A stretch of DNA of 48,741 nucleotides from Micavibrio sp. UBA6139. Its GTDB lineage: Bacteria; Pseudomonadota; Alphaproteobacteria; Micavibrionales; Micavibrionaceae. The position numbers and the translations under genes are program-made. Within the stretch, counting starts at the first letter, position 1. The number at the start of each line of letters is the position of its first letter. Positions 16,216 through 23,751 of this stretch are shown here, one piece after another. The notes beneath the pieces were generated by a model. It did no database searches. It was not told where the DNA came from and was given only the letters and a program-made list of their open reading frames with translations. The stretch is taken from assembly GCA_002423285.1 (NCBI GenBank), contig DIVF01000003.1, positions 1 to 48,741 of the forward strand. Reading direction: 5' to 3'.

Positions 16216-16695
16216 TTAGTTATGACGAATAACCGCCTTAATTGAATCAAGAATTGCATTTACCAGACGCGATTCACCCTGTTCATAGAACGCATGGGTG
16301 ACGTTTAGATAGTCGGAGAGAATCACAGGGGCATCGACCTCTTGATTGTCCAAAAGCTCAAACGCGCCACACAGCAATATGGCCATCAGTAAGGGCTCAG
16401 AAGGCTTGGTTTTATTGCTTTTTTGCAGCGCAGCTATAATCATGTCTTCAAGGGCGTTCATGCGGTCATAGACCCCGCGCACGACCATTTCGAACAAAAC
16501 ACCGTCAGGCGTCACAAATTCCTGCCCGTCCACTGGTTTTCCGAGCCGATGGAGACGATATTCACTAATGACGGATTCCGCAGACTGATTATTGCCCAAG
16601 ACCTGATAAACAGCCTGAACCGCAGCCAAGCGGGCGGCGGATGATCGGGCGATCTTGGAACCTTGGGGTTTTGTTTCTTTTTGAATATCGGTCAT
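16216..16695 (-). CDS. nusB: Transcription antitermination factor NusB
   Basis: 159 residues, all-helical. RSSAARLAAVQAVYQVL at the N terminus and PVILSDYLNVTHAFYEQGES with VNAILDSI at the end are NusB signatures. NusB pairs with NusE (S10) on boxA RNA to let polymerase read through rRNA operons. In many alphaproteobacteria nusB follows ribH in a glyA-nrdR-rib cluster; here an unknown gene on the opposite strand separates it from nrdR and no rib genes are present. Confidence 0.92.
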   Translation of the reverse strand: MTDIQKETKPQGSKIARSSAARLAAVQAVYQVLGNNQSAESVISEYRLHRLGKPVDGQEFVTPDGVLFEMVVRGVYDRMNALEDMIIAALQKSNKTKPSEPLLMAILLCGAFELLDNQEVDAPVILSDYLNVTHAFYEQGESRLVNAILDSIKAVIRHN

Positions 16696-16813
16696 GGCGC
16701 GGACATTACAGATAAAGTGTTGATAATTCCAGAGCGTTGTCTTAGGAATATTTTTACCATAACACTGTAGTTATAAGGGCACAACCCGCAAAAATAACCG
16801 CTGGAATAAGATC

Positions 16814-17311
16814 ATGATAAACCTGAAGGCCTTGGCCCAAAAACTGTTCAGCAAAACCATCCAACCCGATGATATCAACCTGATTGAAACGGCGGACTTA
16901 AACTCATCCGGTGGCCACCCGCATTATTATACCGCCGACCGCCAGCAGGACGGCACCTTCTCCATCACCCATGCTGTCTTATCCGATGATGGCGATGGGC
17001 GTCTGGTCAGGATGGAGCATGATGCCATGCGCTATACGCTGAACGAAGCGATTGACCTGCTTTCTCGTTTTGAAAAGACCGAAGGATTATTTGCGGGCAA
17101 AGATCCAAGCCACCGCCTGTTCCAAAATTCCCGCCGCCCTGATTACTACAAAGCAAAACTGGGTGATCAATATCAACGGTCCGAAATTGAAACGGAAATG
17201 TTTGGAGAAAATCCGCACGATATCATGCGCATGAAAAACGAAAGCTACGACACATCGCAACGCGCCATTGCCATGGCGCGGATCGCGAGTTTTGGCCCCT
17301 TTAAAATATAA
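16814..17311 (+). CDS. Protein of unknown function
   Basis: 165 residues, no signal peptide, no membrane segment and no Cys. It is rich in charged residues: GGHPHYYTADRQQDGTFSIT in the first third, DPSHRLFQNSRRPDYYKAKL in the middle, and a Met/Arg-rich end (MARIASFGPFKI). GGAATAAG precedes the ATG. The frame is bounded by genes on the minus strand on both sides and codon use resembles the neighbours, so it is probably real. I do not recognise the family. Confidence 0.7.
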   Translation: MINLKALAQKLFSKTIQPDDINLIETADLNSSGGHPHYYTADRQQDGTFSITHAVLSDDGDGRLVRMEHDAMRYTLNEAIDLLSRFEKTEGLFAGKDPSHRLFQNSRRPDYYKAKLGDQYQRSEIETEMFGENPHDIMRMKNESYDTSQRAIAMARIASFGPFKI

Positions 17312-17326
17312 CTCAAAATCCGCTCC

Positions 17327-17806
17327 CTACTCCGCCGCCTGATTTTTCTGGCTTTGCAGTTCTTTGACTTCCTTCAGGAATTCATCAAAGTCCTGCGGGT
17401 TGCAAAAATCCTTGTAAACAGAGGCGTAGCGGATATAGGCCACAACATCCAGATGCGCCAAGGCGCGCATGACCAGCTCACCAATCTTGAATGACGGAAT
17501 TTCACTTTCGCCCATTGTTTCCAATTGACGCACGATGCCATTGGCTGAAATTTCAATCTGCTCACCCTGAACCGGGCGTTTCCGCAGGGCAATTTGCATT
17601 GAACGCATCACCTTGTCGCGGTCAAAGGGCTGGCGACGCTCATCGTTCTTGATAACAACCATGTCACGCAGCTGAACGCGTTCAAACGTGGTGAAACGCG
17701 CGCCGCATTCGGAACAGTTCCGGCGGCGGCGGATGGATGAATTATCATCCGTCGGGCGGGAATCCTTTACTTGCGTATCTTCGCTGTTACAAAACGGGCA
17801 ACGCAT
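17327..17806 (-). CDS. nrdR: Transcriptional repressor NrdR
   Basis: 159 residues. The N-terminal zinc ribbon has CPFCNSEDTQV and, later, CSECGARFTTFER; the ATP-cone domain follows (VVIKNDERRQPFDRDKVMRS). NrdR represses ribonucleotide reductase genes by binding NrdR boxes when dATP is high. The gene starts three bases after the glyA stop, so the two are co-transcribed, the usual arrangement in alphaproteobacteria. Confidence 0.96.
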   Translation of the reverse strand: MRCPFCNSEDTQVKDSRPTDDNSSIRRRRNCSECGARFTTFERVQLRDMVVIKNDERRQPFDRDKVMRSMQIALRKRPVQGEQIEISANGIVRQLETMGESEIPSFKIGELVMRALAHLDVVAYIRYASVYKDFCNPQDFDEFLKEVKELQSQKNQAAE

Positions 17807-17809
17807 GAA

Positions 17810-19126
17810 TTAGTACCCCGGATAAATCGGGAAGCGCGCACACAGCGCCTCCACTTGTTTACGAACATCCTGTTCGATTGCAGCATTTCCATCCGCCCCG
17901 TTGGCAGCAAGGCCATCCAGAACGCAGGAAATCAGCTCCGCAATCGCTTTAAACTCGGCTTCTTTAAACCCGCGCGTGGTGCCCGCCGGTGTACCAAGGC
18001 GGATACCCGATGTCACCATCGGCTTTTCCGGATCAAACGGAATACCGTTTTTGTTACAGGTCAGCCCTGCCCGGTCCAAGGCTTTTTCAGCCACGTTTCC
18101 GGTCAGTTTTTTCGGGCGCAGATCGACCAGCATCACATGGCTGTCTGTGCCACCCGATACGATGTCATAACCATTGGATACAAGCGTATCGGCCAGCGTT
18201 CTCGCATTGGCGATGATCTGTTTCGCGTACGCTTTGAATTCCGGTTGCAAGGCTTCGCCGAACGCTACAGCCTTCGCCGCAATCACATGCATCAACGGGC
18301 CACCCTGAATACCGGGGAATACGGCCTTATTCAGCAGCTTTCCGATTTCCTCATCATTCGACAAGATCATCCCGCCGCGCGGGCCGCGCAGGGTTTTATG
18401 GGTTGTTGTGGTGACAACATGGGCGTGATTGATGGGGCTTGGGTATTCACCCGCCGCAATCAGACCGGCATAATGAGCCATATCGACAAACAGATACGCG
18501 CCAACTTCATCAGCAATCTTGCGGAATTCTGCCCAGTCAATCGCACGGGAGTAAGCAGAGGCGCCGCAAACAATCATTTTCGGTTTATGTTCGAGGGCCA
18601 GTTTACGCACCTCGTCAAAATCAATGCGCTGATCTTCGCTGGATACGCCATAGGATGCAAAATCAAACCATTTACCGGATTGGTTCAACTTCATGCCGTG
18701 GGTCAAATGCCCACCATGGTCAAGGCGCATGCCCAAAACTTTATCACCAGGATTCAGCAGCGCGAAGTAAACGGCCTGATTAGCCTGCGACCCCGAATGC
18801 GGCTGGACGTTGGCATAAAGGCAGTTAAACAGTTTGCAGGCGCGTTCAATCGCCAGTTCTTCTGCAATATCGACAAATTCACAACCACCGTAATAACGCT
18901 TTCCCGGATAACCTTCGGCGTATTTGTTGGTCATGATCGACCCTTGCGCTTCCATCACGGCGCGGGAGACGATGTTTTCACTGGCGATCAGTTCAATTGA
19001 ATCCTGCTGGCGGCCTAATTCTTTGCGAACAGCCGCATAGATTTCAGGATCGCGGTCAGCCAATGCGCCGCTGTAAAAATTGCTATCTACCATTTGGTTT
19101 TCCTGTTTCTTTGCCGCGTTGTTCAT
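17810..19126 (-). CDS. glyA: Serine hydroxymethyltransferase
   Basis: PLP enzyme that converts serine and tetrahydrofolate into glycine and methylene-tetrahydrofolate. 438 residues from the ATG at 19126. The PLP lysine is Lys244 in TTTTHKTLRGPRGG, and the protein keeps LIASENIVS, YAEGYPGKRYYGG and LFVDMAHYAGL. GGAG lies eight bases before the ATG. That ribosome site directly abuts the repeat at 19141-19169, so the glyA leader carries the palindrome. Co-transcribed with nrdR. Confidence 0.98.
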   Translation of the reverse strand: MNNAAKKQENQMVDSNFYSGALADRDPEIYAAVRKELGRQQDSIELIASENIVSRAVMEAQGSIMTNKYAEGYPGKRYYGGCEFVDIAEELAIERACKLFNCLYANVQPHSGSQANQAVYFALLNPGDKVLGMRLDHGGHLTHGMKLNQSGKWFDFASYGVSSEDQRIDFDEVRKLALEHKPKMIVCGASAYSRAIDWAEFRKIADEVGAYLFVDMAHYAGLIAAGEYPSPINHAHVVTTTTHKTLRGPRGGMILSNDEEIGKLLNKAVFPGIQGGPLMHVIAAKAVAFGEALQPEFKAYAKQIIANARTLADTLVSNGYDIVSGGTDSHVMLVDLRPKKLTGNVAEKALDRAGLTCNKNGIPFDPEKPMVTSGIRLGTPAGTTRGFKEAEFKAIAELISCVLDGLAANGADGNAAIEQDVRKQVEALCARFPIYPGY

Positions 19127-19140
19127 CAATCTATCTCCTT

Positions 19141-19169
19141 TGTCATCCCCGGCTTGACCGGGGATCCAG
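19141..19169 (+). repeat. 29-base palindromic repeat downstream of the GIY-YIG gene
   Basis: Identical to 6390-6418. It begins five bases past the GIY-YIG stop codon and touches the ribosome-binding site of glyA. Confidence 0.95.
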
Positions 19170-19174
19170 TGCCG

Positions 19175-19465
19175 TTAAGCACAAATTTCAGCATATAAAT
19201 CTTTCCACTGCGGGTTGGCTTTTTCAATCAATTCCAATTTCCAAACCCTGTTCCAGTGTTTCAGTTGTTTCTCTCGCTTGATGGCTTCGTTTACATCATC
19301 ATGCGCTTCGTAATACACAAGAAGCGAAACTTCGTAATCTTTCGTAAACCCTTCAACTGCACCTTCTTTATGCTGCCCTACGCGCTTTGGCAGGTCGGAT
19401 GTAACGCCGACATATATTGTTCCGTTTCTTTCGCTGGCCATGATGTAAACAAAATAGCCGTTCAA
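19175..19465 (-). CDS. GIY-YIG nuclease domain protein
   Basis: 96 residues, a bare GIY-YIG domain. FVYIM and IYVGVT represent the GIY and YIG strands, KRVGQHK carries the catalytic-helix Arg, and AIKREKQLKHW carries the metal-binding Glu. It belongs to the small UvrC-N-terminal-like group (YhbQ/UPF0213 relatives), whose cellular role is poorly known. The start is TTG at 19465, with AGGGG eight bases upstream; the AG of that site is the last two bases of the flanking repeat. The gene fills almost all the space between two perfect inverted repeats. Confidence 0.9.
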   Translation of the reverse strand: MNGYFVYIMASERNGTIYVGVTSDLPKRVGQHKEGAVEGFTKDYEVSLLVYYEAHDDVNEAIKREKQLKHWNRVWKLELIEKANPQWKDLYAEICA

Positions 19466-19476
19466 GTTTTATTCCC

Positions 19477-19505
19477 CTGGATCCCCGGTCAAGCCGGGGA
19501 TGACA
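19477..19505 (-). repeat. 29-base palindromic repeat upstream of the GIY-YIG gene
   Basis: Perfect inverse of 19141-19169 and identical to 6448-6476. Its inner end contributes bases to the ribosome-binding site of the GIY-YIG gene. Confidence 0.95.
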
Positions 19506-19518
19506 AATAAGTTAGTGC

Positions 19519-19959
19519 TTAGCATTCCCCCAAGGACTGCACGCGGATGGCGTGGCGGCCGCCTTCGAATTCTGTGGTCAGGAAGGCTTCGACGCAATCG
19601 ATGGCGACTTGCAGGCCGACGATACGCGCACCCAGTGCCAAAACATTTGCATCATTATGCATCCGCGCCAGACGCGCCATCGTGGCATCGGTGCATAGCG
19701 CCGCCCGCACAGCTAAATTCCGGTTGGCGGCAATGGAAATACCAATGCCGGACCCGCAGATGATGACACCGCGCGGCGCATCGCCGCGTTCAATCGCCAA
19801 ACCCATCGCCTTACCAAAATCGGCGTAGTTGACGGAGCTTTCTGAATCCGTGCCAAGATCCAGCCACTCCACCCGGTCGGCGAAATGGTCCTTCAGGGCG
19901 GCCTTTAAGGCAAACCCGGCATGATCGGCAGAAATAGCGATTTTTTGTTTCTGATCCAT
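19519..19959 (-). CDS. rpiB: Ribose-5-phosphate isomerase B
   Basis: Interconverts ribose-5-phosphate and ribulose-5-phosphate in the pentose phosphate pathway. 146 residues from the ATG at 19959; a TTG two codons earlier is less likely. The RpiB signature is AISADHAGFALK, the catalytic Cys lies in VIICGSGIGISIAAN, and HNDANVLALGAR holds the substrate-binding residues. It ends 14 bases from the repeat that begins the GIY-YIG element, and beyond that element lies glyA in the same direction. Confidence 0.95.
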   Translation of the reverse strand: MDQKQKIAISADHAGFALKAALKDHFADRVEWLDLGTDSESSVNYADFGKAMGLAIERGDAPRGVIICGSGIGISIAANRNLAVRAALCTDATMARLARMHNDANVLALGARIVGLQVAIDCVEAFLTTEFEGGRHAIRVQSLGEC

Positions 19960-20011
19960 ACCCAATATATAGGGTTCTGAAGGGGATCAGATCAAGGGTG
20001 CAAATTAGAGT

Positions 20012-20212
20012 CTACATCAAGCCCTTTTTCTTCATGACATATTCCAGTCTTTTCAGGGCATTGGCCTTTAAAGTCGTTTCCGGCGCAGATTTTGGCCCCT
20101 GAATCATGATTTCGGTCATGGTTTTGACATCCATGGCTGTTACCTTCACAAGATTACCGATCGGGTAAATCTCAAAAAGGACTTCGCGGTTTCGAAATGG
20201 GTTGTCTGTCAT
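20012..20212 (-). CDS. Small conserved protein, DUF6898-like
   Basis: 66 residues: NREVLFEIYPIGNLVKVTAM, then IQGPKSAPETTLKANALKRL and EYVMKKKG. This REV-FE...VKVTA...GP pattern is what I recall for DUF6898, a short alphaproteobacterial family without known function that often lies near rpiB and glyA. The assignment is from memory and not from a search. The protein is cytoplasmic, with no signal or membrane segment. It lies 52 bases upstream of rpiB on the same strand and is divergent from gcdH. Confidence 0.75.
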   Translation of the reverse strand: MTDNPFRNREVLFEIYPIGNLVKVTAMDVKTMTEIMIQGPKSAPETTLKANALKRLEYVMKKKGLM

Positions 20213-20239
20213 TGTCCATCACCTTGATTCACATTATAT
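20212..20239 (+). promoter_or_regulatory. Possible promoter of gcdH
   Basis: TTGTCC and TTATAT are spaced by 16 bases, about 27 bases before the gcdH start codon, in the 54-base divergent gap. Judged by eye. Confidence 0.3.
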
Positions 20240-20266
20240 TACCCACAAACATAGGGAACAGGAAAT

Positions 20267-21466
20267 ATGTCAGCACAAGCAAAATTAAAAGAAAAAGCAG
20301 CGCGCCCCTCTTTTCACTGGGAAGACCCCCTGCTGATCGAAGAATTATTGACCGAAGAAGAACGCATGGTGCGTGACACCGCCCGTGATTATGCCCAATC
20401 CAAACTCGCCCCGCGCGTGTTGGAAGCCAACCGCCACGAAAAATTCGATGTCGCGATCATGCGCGAAATGGGTGAGCTGGGCCTGCTCGGCCCGATGATT
20501 GAAGGCTATGGTTGCGCGGGCGTATCACAAGTCGCCTATGGCCTTGTCGCGCGTGAGATTGAACGCGTTGATTCCGGTTATCGTTCTGCGATGTCGGTAC
20601 AATCTTCCCTCGTCATGTATCCGATTTATATGTTCGGGTCCGAAGACCAGAAAAACAAATACCTGCCAAAACTGGCCAGCGGCGAATGGATAGGCTGTTT
20701 CGGCCTGACCGAACCCGATGGCGGCTCCGATCCGGGGGGCATGATTACGCGCCTGAAGAAAAAGGGCAGCGGCTATGTGCTATCCGGTTCCAAGCAATGG
20801 ATTACAAATTCGCCCGTCGCCGATGTTTTTGTCATCTGGGCAAAAAATGATGACGGCGAGATTGTCGGTATCATCCTTGAAAAAGGCATGAAGGGTCTGG
20901 AAGCGCCAAAGATTGAAGGGAAATTCTCCCTTCGCGCCTCTATTACCGGCGGCATCATGATGGATGAAGTGCCCGTCACCGATGACATGATTTTAAATGT
21001 GAAGGGTTTGACGGGTCCGTTTACCTGCTTGAACTCTGCACGCTACGGCATCAGCTGGGGTGCGATGGGTGCGGCGGAATTCTGCTGGCACACGGCACGC
21101 CAATATACGATGGACAGGATTTTGTTTGGCAAGCCACTGGCCGCCACGCAACTGATCCAGAAGAAGCTGGCAGATATGCAGACGGAAATTACGCTGGGGC
21201 TTCTTGGCGCACACCGTTTAGGAAGCCTTCGTGATCAAGGGCGCGCAGCACCGGAAATCATTTCCATCCTGAAACGCAATAACTGCGGCAAGGCATTGGA
21301 TATTGCGCGCACGGCGCGTGACATGCTGGGTGGCAACGGTATTTCGGATGAATATGGCGTTATCCGCCATGTGATGAATCTGGAAGCCGTCAACACGTAC
21401 GAAGGCACACATGACATTCACGCCCTGATTTTGGGTCGTGCGATGACGGGCCACGCAGCGTTCTAA
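20267..21466 (+). CDS. gcdH: Glutaryl-CoA dehydrogenase
   Basis: FAD-dependent acyl-CoA dehydrogenase that oxidises and decarboxylates glutaryl-CoA to crotonyl-CoA in lysine and tryptophan breakdown. 399 residues. It has DPLLIEELLTEEERMVRDTA at the start and GCFGLTEPDGGSDPGGM for flavin binding. RYGISWGAMGAAEFCW and NTYEGTHDIHALILG follow; Glu379 in TYEGT is the expected catalytic base. The Arg of ARYGI and the EGTHDIH tail are characteristic of GCDH among acyl-CoA dehydrogenases. AGGAA lies ahead of the ATG. Confidence 0.93.
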   Translation: MSAQAKLKEKAARPSFHWEDPLLIEELLTEEERMVRDTARDYAQSKLAPRVLEANRHEKFDVAIMREMGELGLLGPMIEGYGCAGVSQVAYGLVAREIERVDSGYRSAMSVQSSLVMYPIYMFGSEDQKNKYLPKLASGEWIGCFGLTEPDGGSDPGGMITRLKKKGSGYVLSGSKQWITNSPVADVFVIWAKNDDGEIVGIILEKGMKGLEAPKIEGKFSLRASITGGIMMDEVPVTDDMILNVKGLTGPFTCLNSARYGISWGAMGAAEFCWHTARQYTMDRILFGKPLAATQLIQKKLADMQTEITLGLLGAHRLGSLRDQGRAAPEIISILKRNNCGKALDIARTARDMLGGNGISDEYGVIRHVMNLEAVNTYEGTHDIHALILGRAMTGHAAF

Positions 21467-21469
21467 AAT

Positions 21470-22033
21470 TTAATAAGTCGCAGGAATAACTTTTAAGGAT
21501 ACTTCGTCCGCCAGAGCGCGGGCGAATTTTTCCGCATCGATCCGTGCGGTAAAGGACCGCACGCGCACCATATTCGCGCGTTGGGGATGCATTAATGTCA
21601 CCATGAATTTTGTTTCACTGCCTTTGACGGCCATGGTTTGAACGGCAATACCATCAAAATCCTGCATTGGAATAGATTGCGGACGTGTTGTGACGCTCAA
21701 ACCCATCGTGGTCAGCGGATATAAATCGACCCGCCCGTCTGAAATGCGGAAACGGCCGTAATCGCCGTTCATGGGAATAATCAAACGGCGAACAAGCACC
21801 ATTTCAAAAACCACCACACAGACCAGACCGATAATCAGGGCTTGAACATTGATAGCAACGGCGGTTGGCCCGAACAGGGTTAGAATAAATGAAATCATCA
21901 AAACGGTAATAACAGATGCCGCCGCGACCAGCCGCAATAATTGCGGCCAAGCCGTGTACCCTTCTATAGGTAAATGGACACGTGCGCTGTCGATACTGGT
22001 CGGAATGCCGCTTTCGCGTGAGAGAGGCACCAT
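21470..22033 (-). CDS. Membrane protein of unknown function with two N-terminal helices
   Basis: 187 residues. Two membrane helices (about residues 32-54 and 60-82) are followed by a cytoplasmic beta-rich domain: YGRFRISDGRVDLYPLTTMG, IPMQDFDGIAVQTM, VTLMHPQRANMVRVRSF and a C-terminal amphipathic helix. The layout resembles bacterial PH-like membrane proteins, but no family can be named. GGGGG precedes the ATG. It starts nine bases after the LdtR-like regulator and is probably co-transcribed with it; it ends three bases from the end of gcdH, tail to tail. Confidence 0.75.
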   Translation of the reverse strand: MVPLSRESGIPTSIDSARVHLPIEGYTAWPQLLRLVAAASVITVLMISFILTLFGPTAVAINVQALIIGLVCVVVFEMVLVRRLIIPMNGDYGRFRISDGRVDLYPLTTMGLSVTTRPQSIPMQDFDGIAVQTMAVKGSETKFMVTLMHPQRANMVRVRSFTARIDAEKFARALADEVSLKVIPATY

Positions 22034-22042
22034 GACGCCCCC

Positions 22043-22522
22043 TTACTCGAAATCGTCTTCGAGAGAAGCCAGACCGCTAAAGTTTGCCTGACTTGCCCAG
22101 AAGCGCTCAATCATATGAAGGGTCTGATTCATTTGCGTCAGACGATCATTGGTCAGTTCTGTGCCTGACAGTTTATCTTCGTGACGTTTCATCATCGCTT
22201 CGATCTGCTTGAACAGCTTCATCCCCTTATCCGACAGGCGGACACGGATGGAGCGTTTATCGTGAACGGAGCGTTCTTGAATCAGATAGTCGTTTTCGAC
22301 CATCTTCTTCACATTGTAAGAAACGTTGGAGCCAAGGTAATAACCGCGCAGGGTCAATTCACCAACGGTCAGTTCATCATCACCGATGTTGTACAGGATC
22401 ATTGACTGGACGTTGTTGATGTCCTGAATGCCGTTACGGTCCAGTTCGACCTTCAGCACGTCAAGGAAGTAACGGTGCAAGCGTTCTGTCAGCTGGATTG
22501 CTTCATAATATGGCGTGGTCAA
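22043..22522 (-). CDS. MarR-family regulator, LdtR-like
   Basis: 159 residues with the MarR winged helix: DINNVQSMILYNIGDDELTV, LRGYYLGSNVSYNVKKMVEN, then the wing SVHDKRSIRVRLSDKG. The segment RGYYLGSNVSYN is what I associate with the LdtR group of alphaproteobacteria, which controls L,D-transpeptidase and osmotic-stress genes. The start is TTG at 22522 with GGAG eight bases upstream; no suitable ATG exists. An L,D-transpeptidase gene lies 11 kb away (33157-34971), a possible target. Assignment to MarR is firm, to LdtR moderate. Confidence 0.88.
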   Translation of the reverse strand: MTTPYYEAIQLTERLHRYFLDVLKVELDRNGIQDINNVQSMILYNIGDDELTVGELTLRGYYLGSNVSYNVKKMVENDYLIQERSVHDKRSIRVRLSDKGMKLFKQIEAMMKRHEDKLSGTELTNDRLTQMNQTLHMIERFWASQANFSGLASLEDDFE

Positions 22523-22621
22523 TTGATAAACTCCGATATGGATAAGGGCGGGTCATCTTCCATCAGGAAAAGTCCTAATAAAGATCATAGTTTAGATCGT
22601 CACAGACACAAGTTAATTTTC

Positions 22622-23683
22622 TTATAACGCCTGATCGAGGTTGGGCAGGTCATCCGCAAAGTAATTTTCAATAACGTCATTTTTGACCTCTTCCAGTGTG
22701 GCCGGGTTCCATTTTGGAGCCCTGTCCTTATCAATCAAAGCGGCGCGGATTCCCTCATAAAACTCATCCCCCAGCATGCACCGGATCGCCAGACGGTAAT
22801 CCATGGCGGTCACGGTATTGAAATCGGCCCCCTTCATTTTCAGAAGATAGGCCAGCGTCAGTTTTACACTGGTTGACGACCGGGTTCTCATAATACGGGC
22901 GGTGTGTTCCGCCAGCGGGGCCCCTGCCCGGTCGAGATTTTGCAGGATGGTTTCGACATCTTCGCCCCCAAACCATTCATCAATGTCCATTTCATGCGGA
23001 AAGATTTTTGCCTCTGCCGGGTCAGGCGCGTTTGAGAATTGATCGAGGATTGATGCATCCCCCAATTCCACCATTTGTTCCAGACAGTGCGCAAAACGAT
23101 CGGTGCGAATATAATGCGTGGCAATCCCCATTGGCAGCATATCCGCCGCGCGAATGGATTCACCCGTCAAGGCCAGCCAATACCCGGTGCGGCGCGGACA
23201 CCGTGTCAACGTGTACATGCTGCCCACATCCGGAAATAAACCGATGCCGACTTCCGGCATGGCAAAGACGGTGGTTTCAGAGGCCACGCGAATGGCACAT
23301 GCCCCCGCCACACCAAACCCGCCGCCCATGGTGATGCCGTTCATAAAGGCGATTAAAGGTTTCGGGTAATGGTGCAGATCGCGGTTCATGCGGTATTCTT
23401 CGGCGAAATAGACCTTGGCCAATGTGGCTTTATGGGCCGGGTCAGTCATTCCAACCCCGGCCTCATAGACCTTTTTGACATCCCCACCGGCGCAAAAGGC
23501 TCGATCCCCCGCCCCTTGGAAAACGATCATGCGGATATCATCCTGATCCCGCCATTGGGCCAAAACCTCACGGATTCCGCGGATCATACCCAGTGACAAC
23601 GCATTCAGAGCCTCTGGCCGGTTCAGGGTGATCAGGCCGATAGGTCCGCGATGCTCAATAATCAGATGATTTTGGTCCGACAT
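22622..23683 (-). CDS. 3-hydroxyisobutyryl-CoA hydrolase
   Basis: 353 residues of the crotonase fold. It frees 3-hydroxyisobutyrate from its CoA ester in valine breakdown. Visible are LNRPEALNALSLGMI, an oxyanion site at RAFCAGGDVK and MGGGFGVAG, and AMPEVGIGLFPDVG with Glu144 and Asp152 in the positions used by hydrolases of this family. The length (over 340) and C-terminal domain distinguish it from plain enoyl-CoA hydratases. It is divergent from hemB across 68 bases. With gcdH it adds to amino-acid catabolism in this region. Confidence 0.92.
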   Translation of the reverse strand: MSDQNHLIIEHRGPIGLITLNRPEALNALSLGMIRGIREVLAQWRDQDDIRMIVFQGAGDRAFCAGGDVKKVYEAGVGMTDPAHKATLAKVYFAEEYRMNRDLHHYPKPLIAFMNGITMGGGFGVAGACAIRVASETTVFAMPEVGIGLFPDVGSMYTLTRCPRRTGYWLALTGESIRAADMLPMGIATHYIRTDRFAHCLEQMVELGDASILDQFSNAPDPAEAKIFPHEMDIDEWFGGEDVETILQNLDRAGAPLAEHTARIMRTRSSTSVKLTLAYLLKMKGADFNTVTAMDYRLAIRCMLGDEFYEGIRAALIDKDRAPKWNPATLEEVKNDVIENYFADDLPNLDQAL

Positions 23684-23751
23684 TTGTTTTACTTTCGCCT
23701 GTAAAGTCTTATAAATCAGGACATCATTATAACCATACAGGACGCAGTGTC

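Larger units (their letters stand above)
19141..19505. mobile_element. Compact GIY-YIG element bounded by perfect 29-base inverted repeats
   Basis: The 365-bp unit consists of a repeat, five bases, a GIY-YIG gene on the minus strand, an 11-base leader and the inverse repeat. The outer ends read TGTCATCC and GGATGACA. No target-site duplication is evident. It sits between rpiB and glyA, genes often adjacent in this class. The same repeat pair without a gene occurs at 6390-6476. Calling it mobile is inference from this architecture. Confidence 0.55.

Noticed and set aside
17771..19000. 409-codon open frame antisense to glyA
   Set aside because: It lies wholly within glyA and nrdR on the other strand, with no ribosome site or recognisable domain; long antisense frames follow from codon bias.
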